DNA from: Acanthornis magna
Lineage: Eukaryota > Chordata > Aves > Passeriformes > Acanthizidae
Assembly (NCBI GenBank): GCA_036785705.1
Contig: JAWUZG010000084.1
Span: forward strand, 11,173,501 to 11,237,500
Reading direction: 5' to 3'
DNA length: 64,000 nt
Notes under the pieces: model-generated
The model's input: only the letters and a program-made list of their open reading frames with translations
The model's database searches: none
Told to the model about the DNA's origin: nothing
Translations under genes and position numbers: made by a program
Part shown: positions 1 to 17,403 of the stretch, piece by piece
How the letters are laid out: each line of letters starts with the position of its first letter
How positions within the stretch are numbered: the first letter of the stretch is position 1

Positions 1-2734
<2,734 letters not shown>

Positions 2735-3345
2735 CCTAGGTCTGACTCCACCTAGTTCCAAACCCCTGCCATGGGCAGAGTCACCTACACTAAACCAGGT
2801 TGATCAGAGCCCCATCCAACTTAGCCTTGAACACTTCCAGGGATGGGGCATCCACAACTTCTCTGGGCAACCTGTGCCAGTGCCTCATCACACTCAGGAG
2901 TAAAGAATTTTTTTCCTAGTATCTAATGTAAACCTGCCCTCATTCACTTTGAAGCCATTCCTCCTTGTCCTGTCGCTGCATGGTCTTGCAAATAGTTCTT
3001 CTCCATCTTCCCTGTAGGCTCCCTTCAGGCACTGGAAGGCCACAATTAGGTCACCCCAAAGCCTTCTCTTTTCCAGGCTGAACAATGCAAATTCTCTCAG
3101 ACTTTTCTCGTAGGGGAGATGCTCCAACCCTCGGATCATCTTGGTGCCCCTCCTCTGGACTCATTCCAACAGGTCCATGCTCTTTCTGTGCTGGGGACCC
3201 CAGAGGTGGATGCAAAACTGCAGCTGGGGTCTCACAAGAGCAGACTCGGAGGGGAGAATCCCCTCCCTCAGCCTGCTGCCCATGGTGCTTTTCATGCAGC
3301 CCAGGACGCTGTTGGCTTTCTGCACTCCAAACACAGACTTGTCCT
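2735..3345 (-). mobile_element. CR1 LINE, 3' portion
   Basis: This is a 3'-terminal fragment of a chicken-repeat-1 family retrotransposon. Reading on the minus strand it shows the end of the ORF2 region (GGACCTGTTGGAATGAGTCC, then GAGGAGGGGCACCAAGATGA). It continues with the characteristic non-coding tail (GAGGCACTGGCACAGGTTGC, GTTGTGGATGCCCCATCCCT, CTGCCCATGGCAGGGG). The terminal octamer repeat of CR1 is not preserved at the left border. The fragment is 5'-truncated, typical for CR1, and contains several stops. It lies in intron 1 in the same orientation as KCNQ1. The GC-rich sequence from 3346 to about 3560 may be further repeat sequence that I cannot assign. Confidence 0.93.
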
Positions 3346-4154
3346 TAGGCAGGGTGTTCTGGTTCCCAACATAAGATTTGGGACAGCCAGGGAGTTGCAG
3401 GAAACTCAGCCCAACTGCCTGTAGCCCCCCAGAAATCCTCTTCCCCCAGCTGGGGAGCAAGGATGCTCAGCCCTACAGCCTCTCCCTTCAGAGGCCTTCC
3501 CTGAGTAGCTTCAGCTGTGCCCAGCACCCCACAGGGCTGCTCCTTCCCCTAAAGGAACATAAAGCATTTGGGAAGAAAACCATTTAACACCCAAACTGGA
3601 TGCTCTCCACTACAAACTAGGCATAGGCAGCTTCCAGTTCCCAAAGAACTGCATGTTTCTTTCAAAAACACGACATGAGCAATCAACAAGACTGAAAACA
3701 TTCACTTGTTAAACACAGAGCTAGTTGTCAGAGCTATTTTTCACAATTCTGTTGAGACGAGCAACACCAACTCTTTGCACTCAACTGAAACTTGCTGCAA
3801 AATCCAGTAACTAAATCACCCACCCCGTCAGAGATCTCTAAAACAGTTAAACATTTTTTAACTAAAAAAAAAAAAAAAAACAAAACCCACAGAAAAAAAG
3901 AATTGGCACAATGAATAAAACTGAACTCAAGAGAAGTATTAAAACAGGACATCAAATTGGCATAGCTCAGCTGAAGTCATCCAGAGCCTCTACCTTTATT
4001 CACAGAAGTGAGCACTTCATTGGGTGAATCATTTGAAAGACCAAGCACTCAAGAAAACAAAACCGTGTTAAGGCTGATGTAAGCTATGCCACTCAATAAT
4101 TGCTTTAAGATACAGCATATGCAAGTCCAAAGCATACACAGAAAAATGATACCA
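3346..4154. other. KCNQ1 intron 1 segment
   Basis: The first 215 bases are GC-rich, adjoin the CR1 element and may be unassigned repeat. The remainder is AT-rich with a run of 17 A at 3864-3880. No gene signal was seen. Confidence 0.6.
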
Positions 4155-4245
4155 GTGTCACAGAATCATTAAGGCTCGAAAAGACCTCTCAGGTCAAGTC
4201 CAGCCTTTGAGATTACTGAGTCCAAACCTGGAGACTGTACTACCA
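4155..4245 (-). mobile_element. CR1 LINE, short 3'-end fragment
   Basis: The block CAGAATCATTAAGG, then AAAAGACCTCTCAGGTCAAG and TCCAGCC, is the complement of the CR1 3' end seen in the CR1 subfamilies with an AGAATCATTAAGG terminus. The element is heavily truncated, so only about 90 bp is recognisable. Orientation is the same as KCNQ1. Confidence 0.75.
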
Positions 4246-7200
4246 AATAGTGAAGAGAAAGTTTGCAGGTAATTAGGCACAAAAATTAAATAGATAATGA
4301 AATTAAGTTAATAGGACAGAGATTACCATGTATCAATACAAGTACCCATTTAAAAATATACTTTTACCTAAGCAAAATATATGTGGTACTTGATTCATCT
4401 CTAAAGTCTTGTCATTTTATTCTGTATCTTTAACTTCGGGCATTCTTAAGCATACATGAGCTGTGCACACAAGGCAGGAGAATGCAAAGGTGAGTCAGTC
4501 ATTTGAAACATAACATAAATGCTCCCTAAGTGTCCAGCCCTTTTATCTGCAATATTCTCACAATTGCATAAGACCAAAACACATGACAGCATGAACATAA
4601 ATGGGTTCAGCTGCACAGAGACAGCTCAGGCTCTCTGGATACAAAGTCCAGGACACACAGAATTACCAGTTCAAAGCAAACAATGAGTTGCAAGGGATGA
4701 GCAGTACCAATTCATACTATATCCCTCAATAACAGTAGACATGTTAAGAAGTTTAACTCAGCCAAAACATGAAACCACAAGGGGGCAATGAAGCAAAGAC
4801 TATCCCATTTCTGTCCTTTTCCTAAACAAAGGCAAAACACTACTAAGCATTAAAGTTGAAAGTTAATGTGCCAAAGTGACAGGAAGATAAATTTGGGGTT
4901 AATCATCTGCCAGATCTCTTTGCTTATTTTTACTAGAAAAAATGATGTCTGACATAAGAACTGCATCAAGTGCCAGTCACCCCACTACCTACTTTTACGG
5001 GTTTTCATGCACAGGGACCCATTTCAGTCTTAGCAATTTATTTTTTTTTACCCCAGAAAAACTCTTGCAGTTAATTGCTGATGCATGACACACCTTCATA
5101 AGCACAAATATACATCACGCCAGGCAAAACAAAGATGTTTGGTCAGATACTTCTGCTTCTTGTCTGTTTCTTTGGCATGAGAGGGATGGCACCCACAAGG
5201 TGCCAGTGCAGCACCACAGCTAAGCTACTAACCCTGTTACACTGGCACTGCTATTTTGCTTAGATCAATTACACATAAGGAGAAGAAGTGCAAAATTAAG
5301 ACATTAAATAAATACACATGGTGTCCTCCTCTGGCATGAGCCTACTGTTTGTTGCCTTCCAACACTCAGCTCTTACCCTGTTTTTGTTTTGATATAAATG
5401 GCTTCCTCCTCCACCTCTGAAGTATAAGGAGGGAGTGAGACACCAGTAAAAGAAAACAGGAAGTTTGAAAATAATTACTTTTCTTGATGCAAATGCTAAG
5501 CATGTAAACTCTTCATCCAACCAGTAAATATCGGACAAACTAACGTGCAACTGACTCCACTCCAGTATAGCGCATTTTTCCTCTAAAGGAGAGACAGCAG
5601 AACACTGGAATTTCTTAAAATCTAGCAGTCAGAAAGGGCTTCATCTCTTGTAAACCACCAGTCTTACTTCCTGAAACCCACTGGTTGTTTACCCTCTATG
5701 CACAAATGTGACCATCTTCAGGAAAGAAAGCAGAGATGAGTTCAGGCTTTTGTCAGCTCTGCTTTCACTCTGTGATTGTGGGGCCCAGCAAGCATTAGAG
5801 ATGAGGAGATAGCCTGTGAAGTTATTCATATGACCTCTCCCAGGTTACAGAATAGCATCTGCTTGCATGTAGATAAGTCACAGATACTTCATCAGTAGAT
5901 GCATTCAAGAACACTTAGCTTTGTGGTTAAGTCATATCTAACAGTGCTATGTTTAACACCAAGAATTTTGCAAGCAGCTGATGATCTCTGCACTTCTGGA
6001 TGTGAAACCACAACTCCACTGTTAAAGTAGTGCGGACATTACAAAGCAGCAGATGTTTTCTTTCATGGACTCAGTTTTTGGTAGACTAGTACAAGGAGAC
6101 CTGTTCCCTCTCAGACAGTACTGTTTTACTCAAAGCCAGGTTCTGTGGTTGTCTTTTCAACTCAGTTTTCCCAGGCACTGCACACCCAGTAAAGCCAGAC
6201 CCCGAAAAGGAGCTCTCGGTGTGCACGAAACAACAGCAGGGTGCAGGACTGCAGTCACATTTGGAGCTCACGTACGTCCAAGCCTGTAAATGGACTTGGG
6301 ATGTGTGTCTGTGCTACACTACCCTCTAAAAAGAAAAGCATGAACACAGACACAGGTGTACAGAGAGTTACACAAGGCACTGTGTGCACAGGTGTGGGCA
6401 AACATTTAATAAATAATAAATTCTGTCTTGCTTCAGCTTCATTGTGTCTGTCAGACAGTTTAGGTAATTTTTTGTCTCAAACAGGTTTGAGAAACCAGAA
6501 CATTTCCACAAAAGAATCATTCAGTAGACAAGGGAACATGGCCAGCCAACATTTGTGCTATATTTAGGAACAGATAGGAAATGTATTAAGAGCTAAAGGT
6601 GGTTTTTTCTGACTATTCCAGGATATATTTTGACGTACAGAACAGACCTATGGCTTTTTCCCTGACCTCAGTGGCAGTTGTAGGAACTTGACACATTATA
6701 GGTGACTATCAGTACTGTGCAGCTTTCGGCCTTGAGCTGCTGCCTTTTTTTCTATATTTAACTGTGAGTTTTGAACATTAACATGTCTTTTTTGTGGCTT
6801 GAAACAATGTGTAGAATGATCAAAGGAACAATAAGCCACTTACTGAGAGATAACAATGCTCATTTAGTGAATGTCACAGGTAGGAGAACTGATTAAGGTT
6901 TCTAAAATATGTCCAGTGATATGACCAGGAACATTTTAAAAAAGGTGCATGAGACATGCTAGAAGTACTTACTCACCAGATTAATACAATCTCATGCACA
7001 TGCAGCTTTTATCATCAAAACCAGTACTAAAATCCAGGTAGATTTCATTCCTTCTTGCAGTGTTTCTTACATACTCTCAGTGGGAGTTTTTCCATAAACC
7101 GGGAAAAAGTTGCAATTAGGCTCTAAACTAAGCTGAAACCTTCAAAAAATTACCATAAAAAAACAGATGAGACGGTGCATGCGAAGTTCAGCCCAATTTA

Positions 7201-10200
7201 TACAATTTCGACTTGCGTTCTAACAATCCAGGAGGACAGTTCTTCCTTGTTCAGTGTCACTTTTGAGCTGCCTTAAGTCTGGTTTTCCTAATAATTTTTA
7301 TTCAGCACAGCTATCAGTCTTGAAGGTATCCAATTATTGGTGCCCTTGCACACTGTGAATATTATTTTAGCCGGTAACTGTTGGATCTGTGCTTTTTTTT
7401 GTTTAGCAAAAGGTCAGTGGGTAGTTGCAGTTCATCCTCTCTGTCTACTGGAGAAAATAACTGTAACTAAAAAAGGAATATTCTGCAAAAGAAGAAAATG
7501 TCTTTTAGGTGCTTCTACATCTTTGGTAACATTCTGCCTAAGCCAGCTTCTTGAATCTCTGTCTGCCCTTATTTTTACACAACTGGATTGTCTTTCTTTG
7601 AACGGACAGCTTTGTTCAGTCACATACATGATCAGTCACCTATCCCATAACTCAGAGGGTGGCTTTGTTTTGTGGAGTTTTGTTTGTGGGTTTTTTTACA
7701 GAGTAAATAACTTTTTTTTTTTTTTGCCGTTCAAGCTTTTAACTGCAGTCGGTTTCTTAGGTAAACAAAGTAATACAAAGTTTAAATTCCTCTAAGCATA
7801 GAGCTCTACAAGAACTTGAAGGATGACATTGAGAAGGAACAACATGAGTGTGCAGATTAAACTTGGGCAGATTCTTATCTTGATCATCATAATCTACAAA
7901 CTATAATGCTGCTGCATATCCAGTTCACGTTAGTTCATTAAAACATATAACAGCATCATTATTTCATCTTTCATCCCCATGGCTTATACGTACTAACACT
8001 TTTCAGTCTGTGAACTCAAAGGTCAATGGTATCAGAAAAGGACATTTCCATGCAGCCTTCCAGGTAACAAAGAGAGTTATTGCAATGAAGTTCTAGATAG
8101 ACAACTTCAGGTAAGAGACACACTGAAGACCCTTTCATACATTCTCCTGCACTCCATGCCAGAGAAGCAAGTCCTTACTTAAGTTACATCAGGAAAATCC
8201 TCATTTAAAAACTTCAACAGGTTTTTACTACTACAAGTCAATATAAATCCCTGACCACCTCACACAGTACTGCATAGTCATTTCCACAGAACAAACAAGA
8301 AAACATTGAGAACTAACACACATCAAGTAATTTCTTACAGAAGCAAGGCACCAGGTCTTTGCTCTTTCACTCAAGGTATTTTGGGATTGCTCGAGAAAAA
8401 AAAAAAATCTAAGAAAAGGTAAAAGAAGAGGAACAGGTAGAACTTGCAAAATAAAGGACAGCTGACAATAAGAGAAGAAAGAAGTCTATGAACATAAACA
8501 GCATTGCTAGGAAGCTAATACAGGATGGCAATTTATTTTATGGGATCATCATCAAGGTATAGTGTCAAGTAGAAATACCAACTGATGCTTTTTAAAGTGA
8601 GAAACTCAAAGGGTTGTTTTTTAAAAAAGAAACAGGACTTAACCCGGCAGAGAAAACTTTCATCCTTAATGAAATTCACCCAAGTAAATACCTTGTATAT
8701 GTAGGTTTTAGGCAGAACCCCTCAGCAAGTCTGGACCGAATACTCAAAAGACACTAATTCTGTCATGACTATGGAATACCAAAGCACGGTGCCAGGTTAC
8801 TGAGAGAAAGCTAAATGAGCATTTAATTATCCAGCTGGTGGGCACCAGAGGTCCTCCATTACTTAATCCATTCAAAATAAAAAAAGTTTGTAAGAGAATG
8901 GTCTAGTGAAGGTACATGGTTAGAAAGAAGGAGCCCTGTACTCAGTTCCTCTTTGCCCATACCTTAAGCCAACTTTAACACTTTTCTTAACTACAGTAGA
9001 TGTTCATGTATTAGCATTAAAAAAACCAAAACTGCAGCAAGACATTAGAAGAGACCAGCAACCTACACAAATCATACCCGAAGATGAAACAAGTTTAAAA
9101 AATAATAAATACAAAAAGAAGTACCTTAGTGCTGATAACAAAAAAAAAAACCCCAAAAAAACCCCAAAAAAAACCAAAAAACAAAAAAACAAAAAAACAA
9201 AAAAGAAAAAGAAAAGTAAGGGTTTAAATCTCTTCTCTGACCATGCAGGCTCTTTGCATGGTTTTCCTCTAAGGATTTGTCTTCTCTTTTTCTGTTTTGT
9301 TTTTGAGGGAAGGAAGGAGGGGTATAGCAGGGTTTTTATTCCCTTGAGGGCAGAAAGGAGGGGTACAGCCCTTCCCCATCTTCCAGCTTGTCGGTGGCAG
9401 GAGGATGCCCAGCAGAGGGGGAAGTACATTTGCATTCATGCAGAGAAGCATGATTCCCTCCAGGAACTGGCTACGAGAGTTTCCTGTCCAACACACGCTT
9501 CCTCTCCGTTATGGCCAACACAGGTCAAGCTCCTAGACAGGTCACTGTTCTCAGCTGTCATTTGCCATCAAAAACCCTTCAACAGACAAAGTGCGAACAC
9601 TCTGTTTGTGTTAGCTTAGGTCTGTCAGATGGAACTTCCTGTTAATACGTACTTGTTCCAACTCCTAAGGCAAAGTATAGTTGGTGCTTCCTGAAGGAAA
9701 CAATGGCATAATTTTTAATCAACTCCAAGATTCCTTGTCAAAGAAATGCTGTCTTCTGGCTCCTGTGTGAGAAAGCAGCTTCATTGTACAAGAAAGATCA
9801 TATACAATACAGAGTAGTCTGATACTAAGAAAAACAGGTTAACTATACAGCTAAATAGGCAATGCTTCTATCACACTTACCTGGCTCTTCAGAGAGGTTA
9901 AAATCTGTAAAAATTATTTAAATTGGGCAGTGTACCAAAGCACAAAGCACACAATGAATCAAAAGTTATTTAGGATACAGCACCAGAATTATTGCAGGAA
10001 AGGCCTGTAAGGCCTTGGCAAAGGGTATGATTGCAGCAGAAATGGGAACCAGACGTCAAGATGCTTCAAGAGGAAAGGTTAACTACTCACAAAAAGCAAT
10101 GTTATTGCATCCTGCAAAGAGGTGTTGGTTCCTTTGAGAACAGGCATGGATTAACAGGAAAAAGTTGAAGGTTCTGTGTAAGAAAGTGGAAAATGAACAT

Positions 10201-13200
10201 GCTACGTTTAAAACAAGTGAATGACCAAGAGGTGTGGAACCACTGGACCAGAGAAAATTTATCAGCCCTCCCAGACGGTTCACAACAAGCTGCCAATGTG
10301 CCTCATCATTAACATGAAACCCCAACATAGCGCCATGACAGCCACGGAAGGGGTGAGTTCACTCTCAGTAAGGATATCGCCCAATACTAGAAATTGAAAG
10401 AATTTATGCAGTTTTCTTTACATGCATATCAGGCTTAACTAGAGAAAAATGTGTTATTTTTTATCGGCCATTTCTGGAGAAGTGTTGTTTTAAAGAGGGA
10501 GAAGAAAAATAGGAGATATGTTCTAGAAACCGAGTATCACAATGCAAGTAAAACTTGTTTTCTAGGTGGAGTTTTATACAGTGAGTCTGAGAACTCACAA
10601 CACTATCCTGCTTTTCTTTTAACAGCAGAATTAAGGCAGAAGTTTAAATAATTTAGTATCCAAATATTAACAGAAAATTACTGAAAGCTCTCTGAGACTG
10701 TGTAAAATCCAGCTTTTGAAAAATTGTCAAGCCTAGACTATTACTCTGCTTTGCTGTTATCAAACTGAAATTAATCTTTCTAAATAAAATACTTTTTATA
10801 AAAAAAACTTTTAATAATTACTTTCCTTAAATACATAATATTTTAAACAAGTAACAATATTTACTTCCAATGGCTTCTCTTTTTTGGGCTGGCTGGACGC
10901 TATTTTGCTAGCTTCATCTGACAAAGCAATTCAAGAGCTCTATGTATTACCTGGGTTTTTTTGTTTGGTTTTTTCTTTTTCCTTCTATTTACTTTCATCA
11001 CAGAAGTACTGCTACAAATCACTTTGCCTCCCCCATGAAAGATCAAAGAACATTGTATTGTGACTTCTAAAGCATATGCATCTTATAATGCTGCAGAAAA
11101 CTGAACTTGATCAACTTTTCAGCTCACAGACTTCTTCCTGAGGGAGCAGCTTCTGGCTACTGCAGGTAGCTAAGTAAGGATGCCCCAAAGCAGCAAAACA
11201 AGGCAGAAGAAAGGAGGCATTGTCTCCGCACCAAAGGAGAAAGGTGCTATCCCACAATCTTGTACAACTGATGGACTAGTGCACGTAGCGTTGGATACTA
11301 ATTGTATTGCTGTATCAATCAGGGCTGCGGTTCTAAATGTTCCATAAAGAAATACCCCCATTTCTGGCTGTCTAAAAACCCAGGACAGGGAAACAATATT
11401 GGTATTTTTCACAGCATTCTCTATTCCTCAGCTGTGAATAGAGTGAAACAGTACCAGGGACTAAAAACGGACATAGGTAAATATACAAATGGGGAAGAAG
11501 TAATCACACCTTGAGCAACTGACCTGGACAGATGCTTAATCTGATTAATTCCAAATGCCACAAAAGTGATACAAGACCTAAGCAACTCTGGCCTACCTCC
11601 TCACCTGACCCCCATCAAATGCCTTTTTGAGCTCCTTTCTGCTACAACCAGCGTGTCTGAAAGGCACTTTCATCAGTGCTGGCAAGTAAGATGAAGACCG
11701 TGAGAAAGATCTGAAGCTGGGATAAGTGCTCTCACCAGGGTTTCCATTATGACCCTCTGCTTTAATTATTTAAAGGTATAGTTGACAGATGCTTTCACAG
11801 AAATCAGCCTTGTCATTATCTTTTGAGCTTTTCCACATTCAGCTTTCTGCTGCACTTTTGTAGTGACACTGGGGGGAGAAACATGGCACCCTTAATGTGT
11901 CATAGCTTAGAAACAAGGAAGAGAAACTGCATGACAGGTTAACATTCCTAAGGTGAAAGCAGAGGAATTCAGCAAACAGACGTTTTTCCATTTTCAGGGG
12001 AGAGAAAGTATTTGCTGAGGGAAAAGACATAATGCTTGAAAGCTATGGCAACTTGACTTCTTAGTTTGCTTTAAGCATGATGGAAAGTTCAAGTGCCCCT
12101 GGAAGAAAAGAATGAAGAGACTCTAGAAAGCCACAGGCAGCTTTTAATTTCATGGTGACAGAGCCTTTCTGTAAATACAAAAATCTCTATAAATATGTGT
12201 CATGAAATACAGGAACACTCAATACTCCGCTTCCTCAAAAAAGCCTAAACAGATTAAATTTCCAAAGCAAAATCCATGCTTTGCTTAAAGAGCTTCAGCT
12301 TTATGTTCTCATTACACAATAGACAGTTTTTCAGGCTGAAAATCACGAGAAAAATTATTTCCTTCATTCCAGCAGTCAAGTTAGCTGTTTATGGAAATTC
12401 TAATTGTCTATCACCAGGCTAAAAATTCTGCTGTATCATTTGAACTTGCCCACCCTGAATTAAACTAGGTATCATGAAGAGAAAATGGTTCAAGAAAATT
12501 ATAATCAGTTTTAAGGGCTGCATCCAAGTGACTTTCAAGGTGGTGTAGTATCCAAAATACGTAGGTTTCAAAATGGGACTTCCAACTTGAACATTCAACT
12601 AGCAAAGAACTTCCTTGAAAGAGAAGTCAAGATGAAGTAATAAAAGGTGCAAGATGTTCCATACACCAAACCTTACAGGAAGGGCTCCTAATCAGGAAAC
12701 AGTGGCTCTATGCAACATAACCAAAAAAATGCAATCAACTGTTAACTGGACAGCCAAACCTGCTGTGGGTAACAGCCTCCAGCTGCTTTACTTTTCACCT
12801 CCCCACACACTTCTTACTCTAAAAGCCATGAGGCATCTAACCATTTCTGGGAATAGTCTTTTGATGCTGCAGGAAAAAGAAACACTATTTACCTTACAGC
12901 AAAATCTCAAGAGTCTGTCAGGTAACTTCAGGAACAAGGATTTATCAAACTTCATTAGTGAAAAAGACTTGAGAGATGGTAACATTTAGTGGCACATCTG
13001 AAGGCCGCAGCCTTGGGAGGGGAAGCTATCATAGAACTGTAATTCTGATATATCATTGCAAGAGAGCATGAGGAAGCAAAGGTCCAGTGCCTGAGAGCAC
13101 ACTGCATCACCTGCTATTCCAGCGTTAATACAGACATAAAATTATTTCTATTGCAGCTCTTACTGGGGCATTCAAACTATGCATAGCAAGTCCTTGCTAA

Positions 13201-16200
13201 CAGCATGCAATACATTTCTGAAAACAGTGACAGAAGCCAGAAAGAGCCCAAAAATTGTTTTGCACATTGATTTGAATAATAAATGAAATTTCAGTTAATT
13301 TTTAGCATTGCAACACCTGGTATTATATATAAAAGCTTGAATATTAAAAAGTTTCAATTGTATTGAGGAAAGTACACTGTACATCTACAACATTAATATA
13401 TCAATATTAAATTGCAGAATTACAGAATTCCACCTCCTTTAGGCTTTATAAACAGCAGAAAAATTTAGGGCATTAAACCATAATACATGTATTTGCAGCA
13501 CATTTCTTTTTAAAGTGCCAGTATTTCTATGTATGCATTTAGTTTTATATGTGATGCCTTGCGATGAATAATGATAAACATATATTTGTAATACATAATA
13601 GCTAAGTACAAGGGCGCAAGGCTTGATGAGAAGCAGACCTTGAAGAGCTCTTTTCTGGAAGTCATTTCATGGCTAAACTACCAGGAAATATCAAACGATG
13701 ACTTTCTGTCAAAGTTCAGTGCCCTTGAGATTAAGCTGCCATTTCAAGTGTATGTTTAGAATGCGTCTAAAACGTATTGATATGATCTGCCAACGTATTA
13801 ACGACATCTATTTGAGTAACATATGACCTCATGGCAAAATTATGCTCTAAGATACTACTCTTGGCCCTAAACCACCAGTCATTTTAAAGGAGTATTAACA
13901 GCACTACAGCAGCATCCAAAACCCTAAGGAAACCACAAGGTCAAGTTCAGCCACGTCTGTGACACTGCACTAATGTATGTCCTTCATGTACACAACTGAC
14001 TGTCAGCCACAGCATTCCATAAAATACTCTCTGGCAGTCGTTTGCTTCTTGGGGTCTACTAGTTCTACCAGTTTAGTTTGAAATCAGGGGAATTTATTGT
14101 TTAGAAGCACATCCTGTAGATTCCGGTAGCACTGCACTGAGAGAGAAAAAGCAGAGCTGAAAGCTACAGGGAGAAACACCATAGAATCACCCATCAAGAA
14201 CACCAAACTTTCTGCTTTGCTGTTTAAGAAACAAGGATTTCTACAGTTATAACAAAAGTTATTAAAAGCAGCCTAAAATTTTGAAGGCACTTCTGAAAGT
14301 GCATCATAATTAAACCATTACACTTCACACGCATCAGATAATCCATAAAGTCCTTCAAGGTAAAAATCAGATTTCCAGGTGTGTTCATCATCCAGGAACT
14401 CAGCCGTTATTCTTTTGAATAGATTTTTAACTTAAAGCCCTGATCCCTTTTGAACATGTAGTTCAAGTTACAGATACTAATTGTTTCTGACCAATCAATC
14501 TCTAGTGAATTTATAAACTACAAAGTTAGTCAAGTAGAAGATTCAGGATCCTTATTCTATGCTAACTGATAAATTTCACAGTAACTGAGAACAGGCAAAA
14601 ATTGTGATATTGAGGACATACTAGTCACCTTGCAAGTCACAAGACAAATTTTTAAAAATTACAAAGGATAAAAGTAGTTTACCTCCCCTTTGAAACTGGC
14701 GCTTTTATGAAATATTTACTTCTTATTTTGAAATTATTCTAGAAACAGACTTGCCAAGATTAAAGAACATCTTCAATTTTAATGGAATTTTTTCAAAACA
14801 AGGTAAGTCCTATGGAATTCAGAATTTCAGGCCTGACCATTAAGACTATTTTTTGGTTGCTGTTGTAAAATGGCCTAATTTCCTTGAGATCCTCAGGACT
14901 AATTGGAGACAGAGGAGTCACAGGGGTCACTCTTTCTGTTTATCAATGTTAAAACCCAACCTGCAATGATTAATATTGTTTTTAAAGATGCAAGGCACTT
15001 CAAAAGCTGCAGAAGGCTGAGGAACACCAAAGTCATCAGAGCAGCGTAAGCCTGAAGGACACAGTTTGATTACAGCCATTATTGAAACGGCACCTGTGCC
15101 AGTGGAGAATACTTTTCTCTGCAGTTTCACCTTCGTCAGTACAAACAAAAGCATTGTTCTACTTGGAAAGTCTTTGGCAGCAGAATGGGGAAAATAACAA
15201 AATATCTCTAATGTGCACAGCACATAACATTTGTTTCATAATCTGATGGAGCAAATTAATTTCTTGACCAGCCGACAGGATACACTTAATTAAAAGGGGA
15301 AAAAAAACTCATGGAAGAGAACTTTCTTAATCTATGTGCTCCTTTTTTCCTTTTCCAAGGAATTGCGAGGCAGATTCCTGCTCTACACAGTCTGCATGTG
15401 ACTTTCACCTGAAGCAACCCTGAATGTCAGAAACTCCAAACTAGTGAAATCCTCCTGGTTTTATGCTTCTTAGATATTGGTTTGTTTTGGGTTTTTTTTT
15501 TAATGTTTCTTTTATAAATACAGTAGATGGTGACAAGATTTTGACTATTTGCTGCTCTAAAGGCCACGGCCATCAAAAAAGGTAAGAAAAAATGTAAGGA
15601 AAAAAGTAAATGCCAAGATGTCTTGCCCACAAAACAATCTTTTTCAAAAGACAGCACCTCTGGTCTCAAATTAGAAAAAAACTGGGCCTAAGGACAACTA
15701 ATTTATAAACTTAACATTTTCCAGATTTCCTTTAATACATTGTTTGTCACTGCTCAACAAATACCAAAATAAAGTCATGCTACTGTGAGATATCCAAATC
15801 AATTCTTAACTGGGAATATGGCTGCAACTTCACATCATCCATCTCTGACACAGATTTATGGGAAAACAGTATTTGTAATTAAAAAATATGATTTTTAGTA
15901 TGACTCTGGCTCCAGACCTACATTTGAGCTCAGAAAAATCTAGTACTGCAGATCCATAAAAAGTGGGGCACACCAGCAAACAAGATATTAGTGTTTGAGC
16001 ACTGAACTCCCTCATAATGTAGACTTCAACCAAAAAATAAAAAAAACAAAAATAAATCAAACAAAAAAACGCCACAATCACTCTTAACAGTGAGAAGCTT
16101 CTTTATCTGAAACAACAATCCCTGAACTTTTAGACGTGATCTATAAAGCTTTTGTGCCTTGCTCAGATTGGCAGGGAGACCTGTTTCTCATTCACCTCAG

Positions 16201-17403
16201 CCACTTAAGTGTAAGTTAAAATAACATTGTCACTCGCACAGTAGAGAGTTCCTGAAACAGGTTTATTTTCAAACAATTAAAATCACCTGTTTGAAAGGGC
16301 TGTTTGTTTGGTTTTTTTTTTGAGACTGACTCCTTTACCTAAAGGTAGATTGTCAGATAAATTGCTGCTGCTCCCTACCATGGTTAAGAGACAGGAACAC
16401 AGGAACGGTTTGGGGATGGAAAGTGCCTCAAGTCAAGCATCCGTAAGAGACAGGTGGAAAAAAAGGGTTCGCTGGAGAAACAAATTATATCTGTCTGGAG
16501 AAACAAAGGTGCGGGAGAAACAAGGCTCCTGAGGGAAAACTCCAGCAGATGGCCCCAAAGCAACAGCAAGTCACAGCGTAGCTTGTGCAAAAGGAGTGTT
16601 TGCACGCAGTTTTCTGTACACCCAGCAAAGGCAACCTGAAGTCCCAGCTCGTTAGGTCTGCTGGTACTGATGCATTTAAGAATGTACAGATGTTAAAATA
16701 AAATGAGTAAAAGCTTTATTTAATTTTGTTAATTAGTTAAGAAGATAAATTAATACACAAAACCAAATCTGGTCAAAAGTTGTGGTCACTTAAATGGACA
16801 TTTATTTTTTTTAAGTTAAATTTTTCTAAGGACATAATTTCTATTTTTTATGGTTACAGTGCTGCACAGCTTTTCAAAAGCGTCTTCCATTGTGATTAAA
16901 AAACTTCATAACACTGTAGAAAGTATTTTAGGCAGGCATTTCCAGTGTATTTTAGGAAGATGTTTTCCAGTAATAGAAGGTCAGAATGAGGGTAGAGCAC
17001 ATATTTCATTACATGTCATTACTCACACACTTCCAAAGTCAGTTGTGTCAAAGCCCTTTTAAAAACTTCAGAATGGTTTCCCCTACAAGAACATGAAAGA
17101 GGCAAGTGCTCAAAAAGCAATTCATTCTGGTTAAAAATTACTGCATTCTGAAATGGGAATTTCAGGCCTCACATGCAAATGTCTTCCTTAACTCAATTAA
17201 CTCAGAAAATGTTTCACTGAGCACATCTGAAAAATCAAACTGGCCTTCCTCCCTATGCAAGAAGATATGCTTGGACCCGAGGAGATGTGCTCATTAACGA
17301 ACTTGCTGTCCAAGTTAATAAAAGATAAAAAGAAATAAGATTCTAAGTTTCCATTTTTTTCTTTAAAGTGAGACAATGGGATAAATATCAGAGCAGTGAA
17401 TTG
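4246..17403. other. KCNQ1 intron 1 segment without recognised genes
   Basis: About 13 kb of AT-rich intronic sequence. It contains an A-rich low-complexity tract at 9138-9216 and several T-runs flanked by G (for example near 7690, 10950, 15490 and 16310). Open reading frames such as 7337-7795 (plus) and 9004-9435 (minus) resemble no protein known to me, and the second arises from the A-rich tract. No interspersed repeat or exon was recognised. Confidence 0.7.
9138..9216. repeat. A-rich low-complexity tract with C interruptions
   Basis: Runs of 5-12 A are separated by CCCC, CC, C or G, reading as T/G tracts on the gene strand. Irregular spacing marks this as low-complexity sequence rather than a clean microsatellite. 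Confidence 0.9.

Noticed and set aside
7337..7795. 152-codon open reading frame on the plus strand in intron 1
   Set aside because: Its composition follows T-rich low-complexity sequence, and no domain, signal or splice structure is recognisable.
9004..9435. 143-codon frame with a Phe-rich hydrophobic run on the minus strand
   Set aside because: The hydrophobic segment is simply the translation of the A-rich low-complexity tract.
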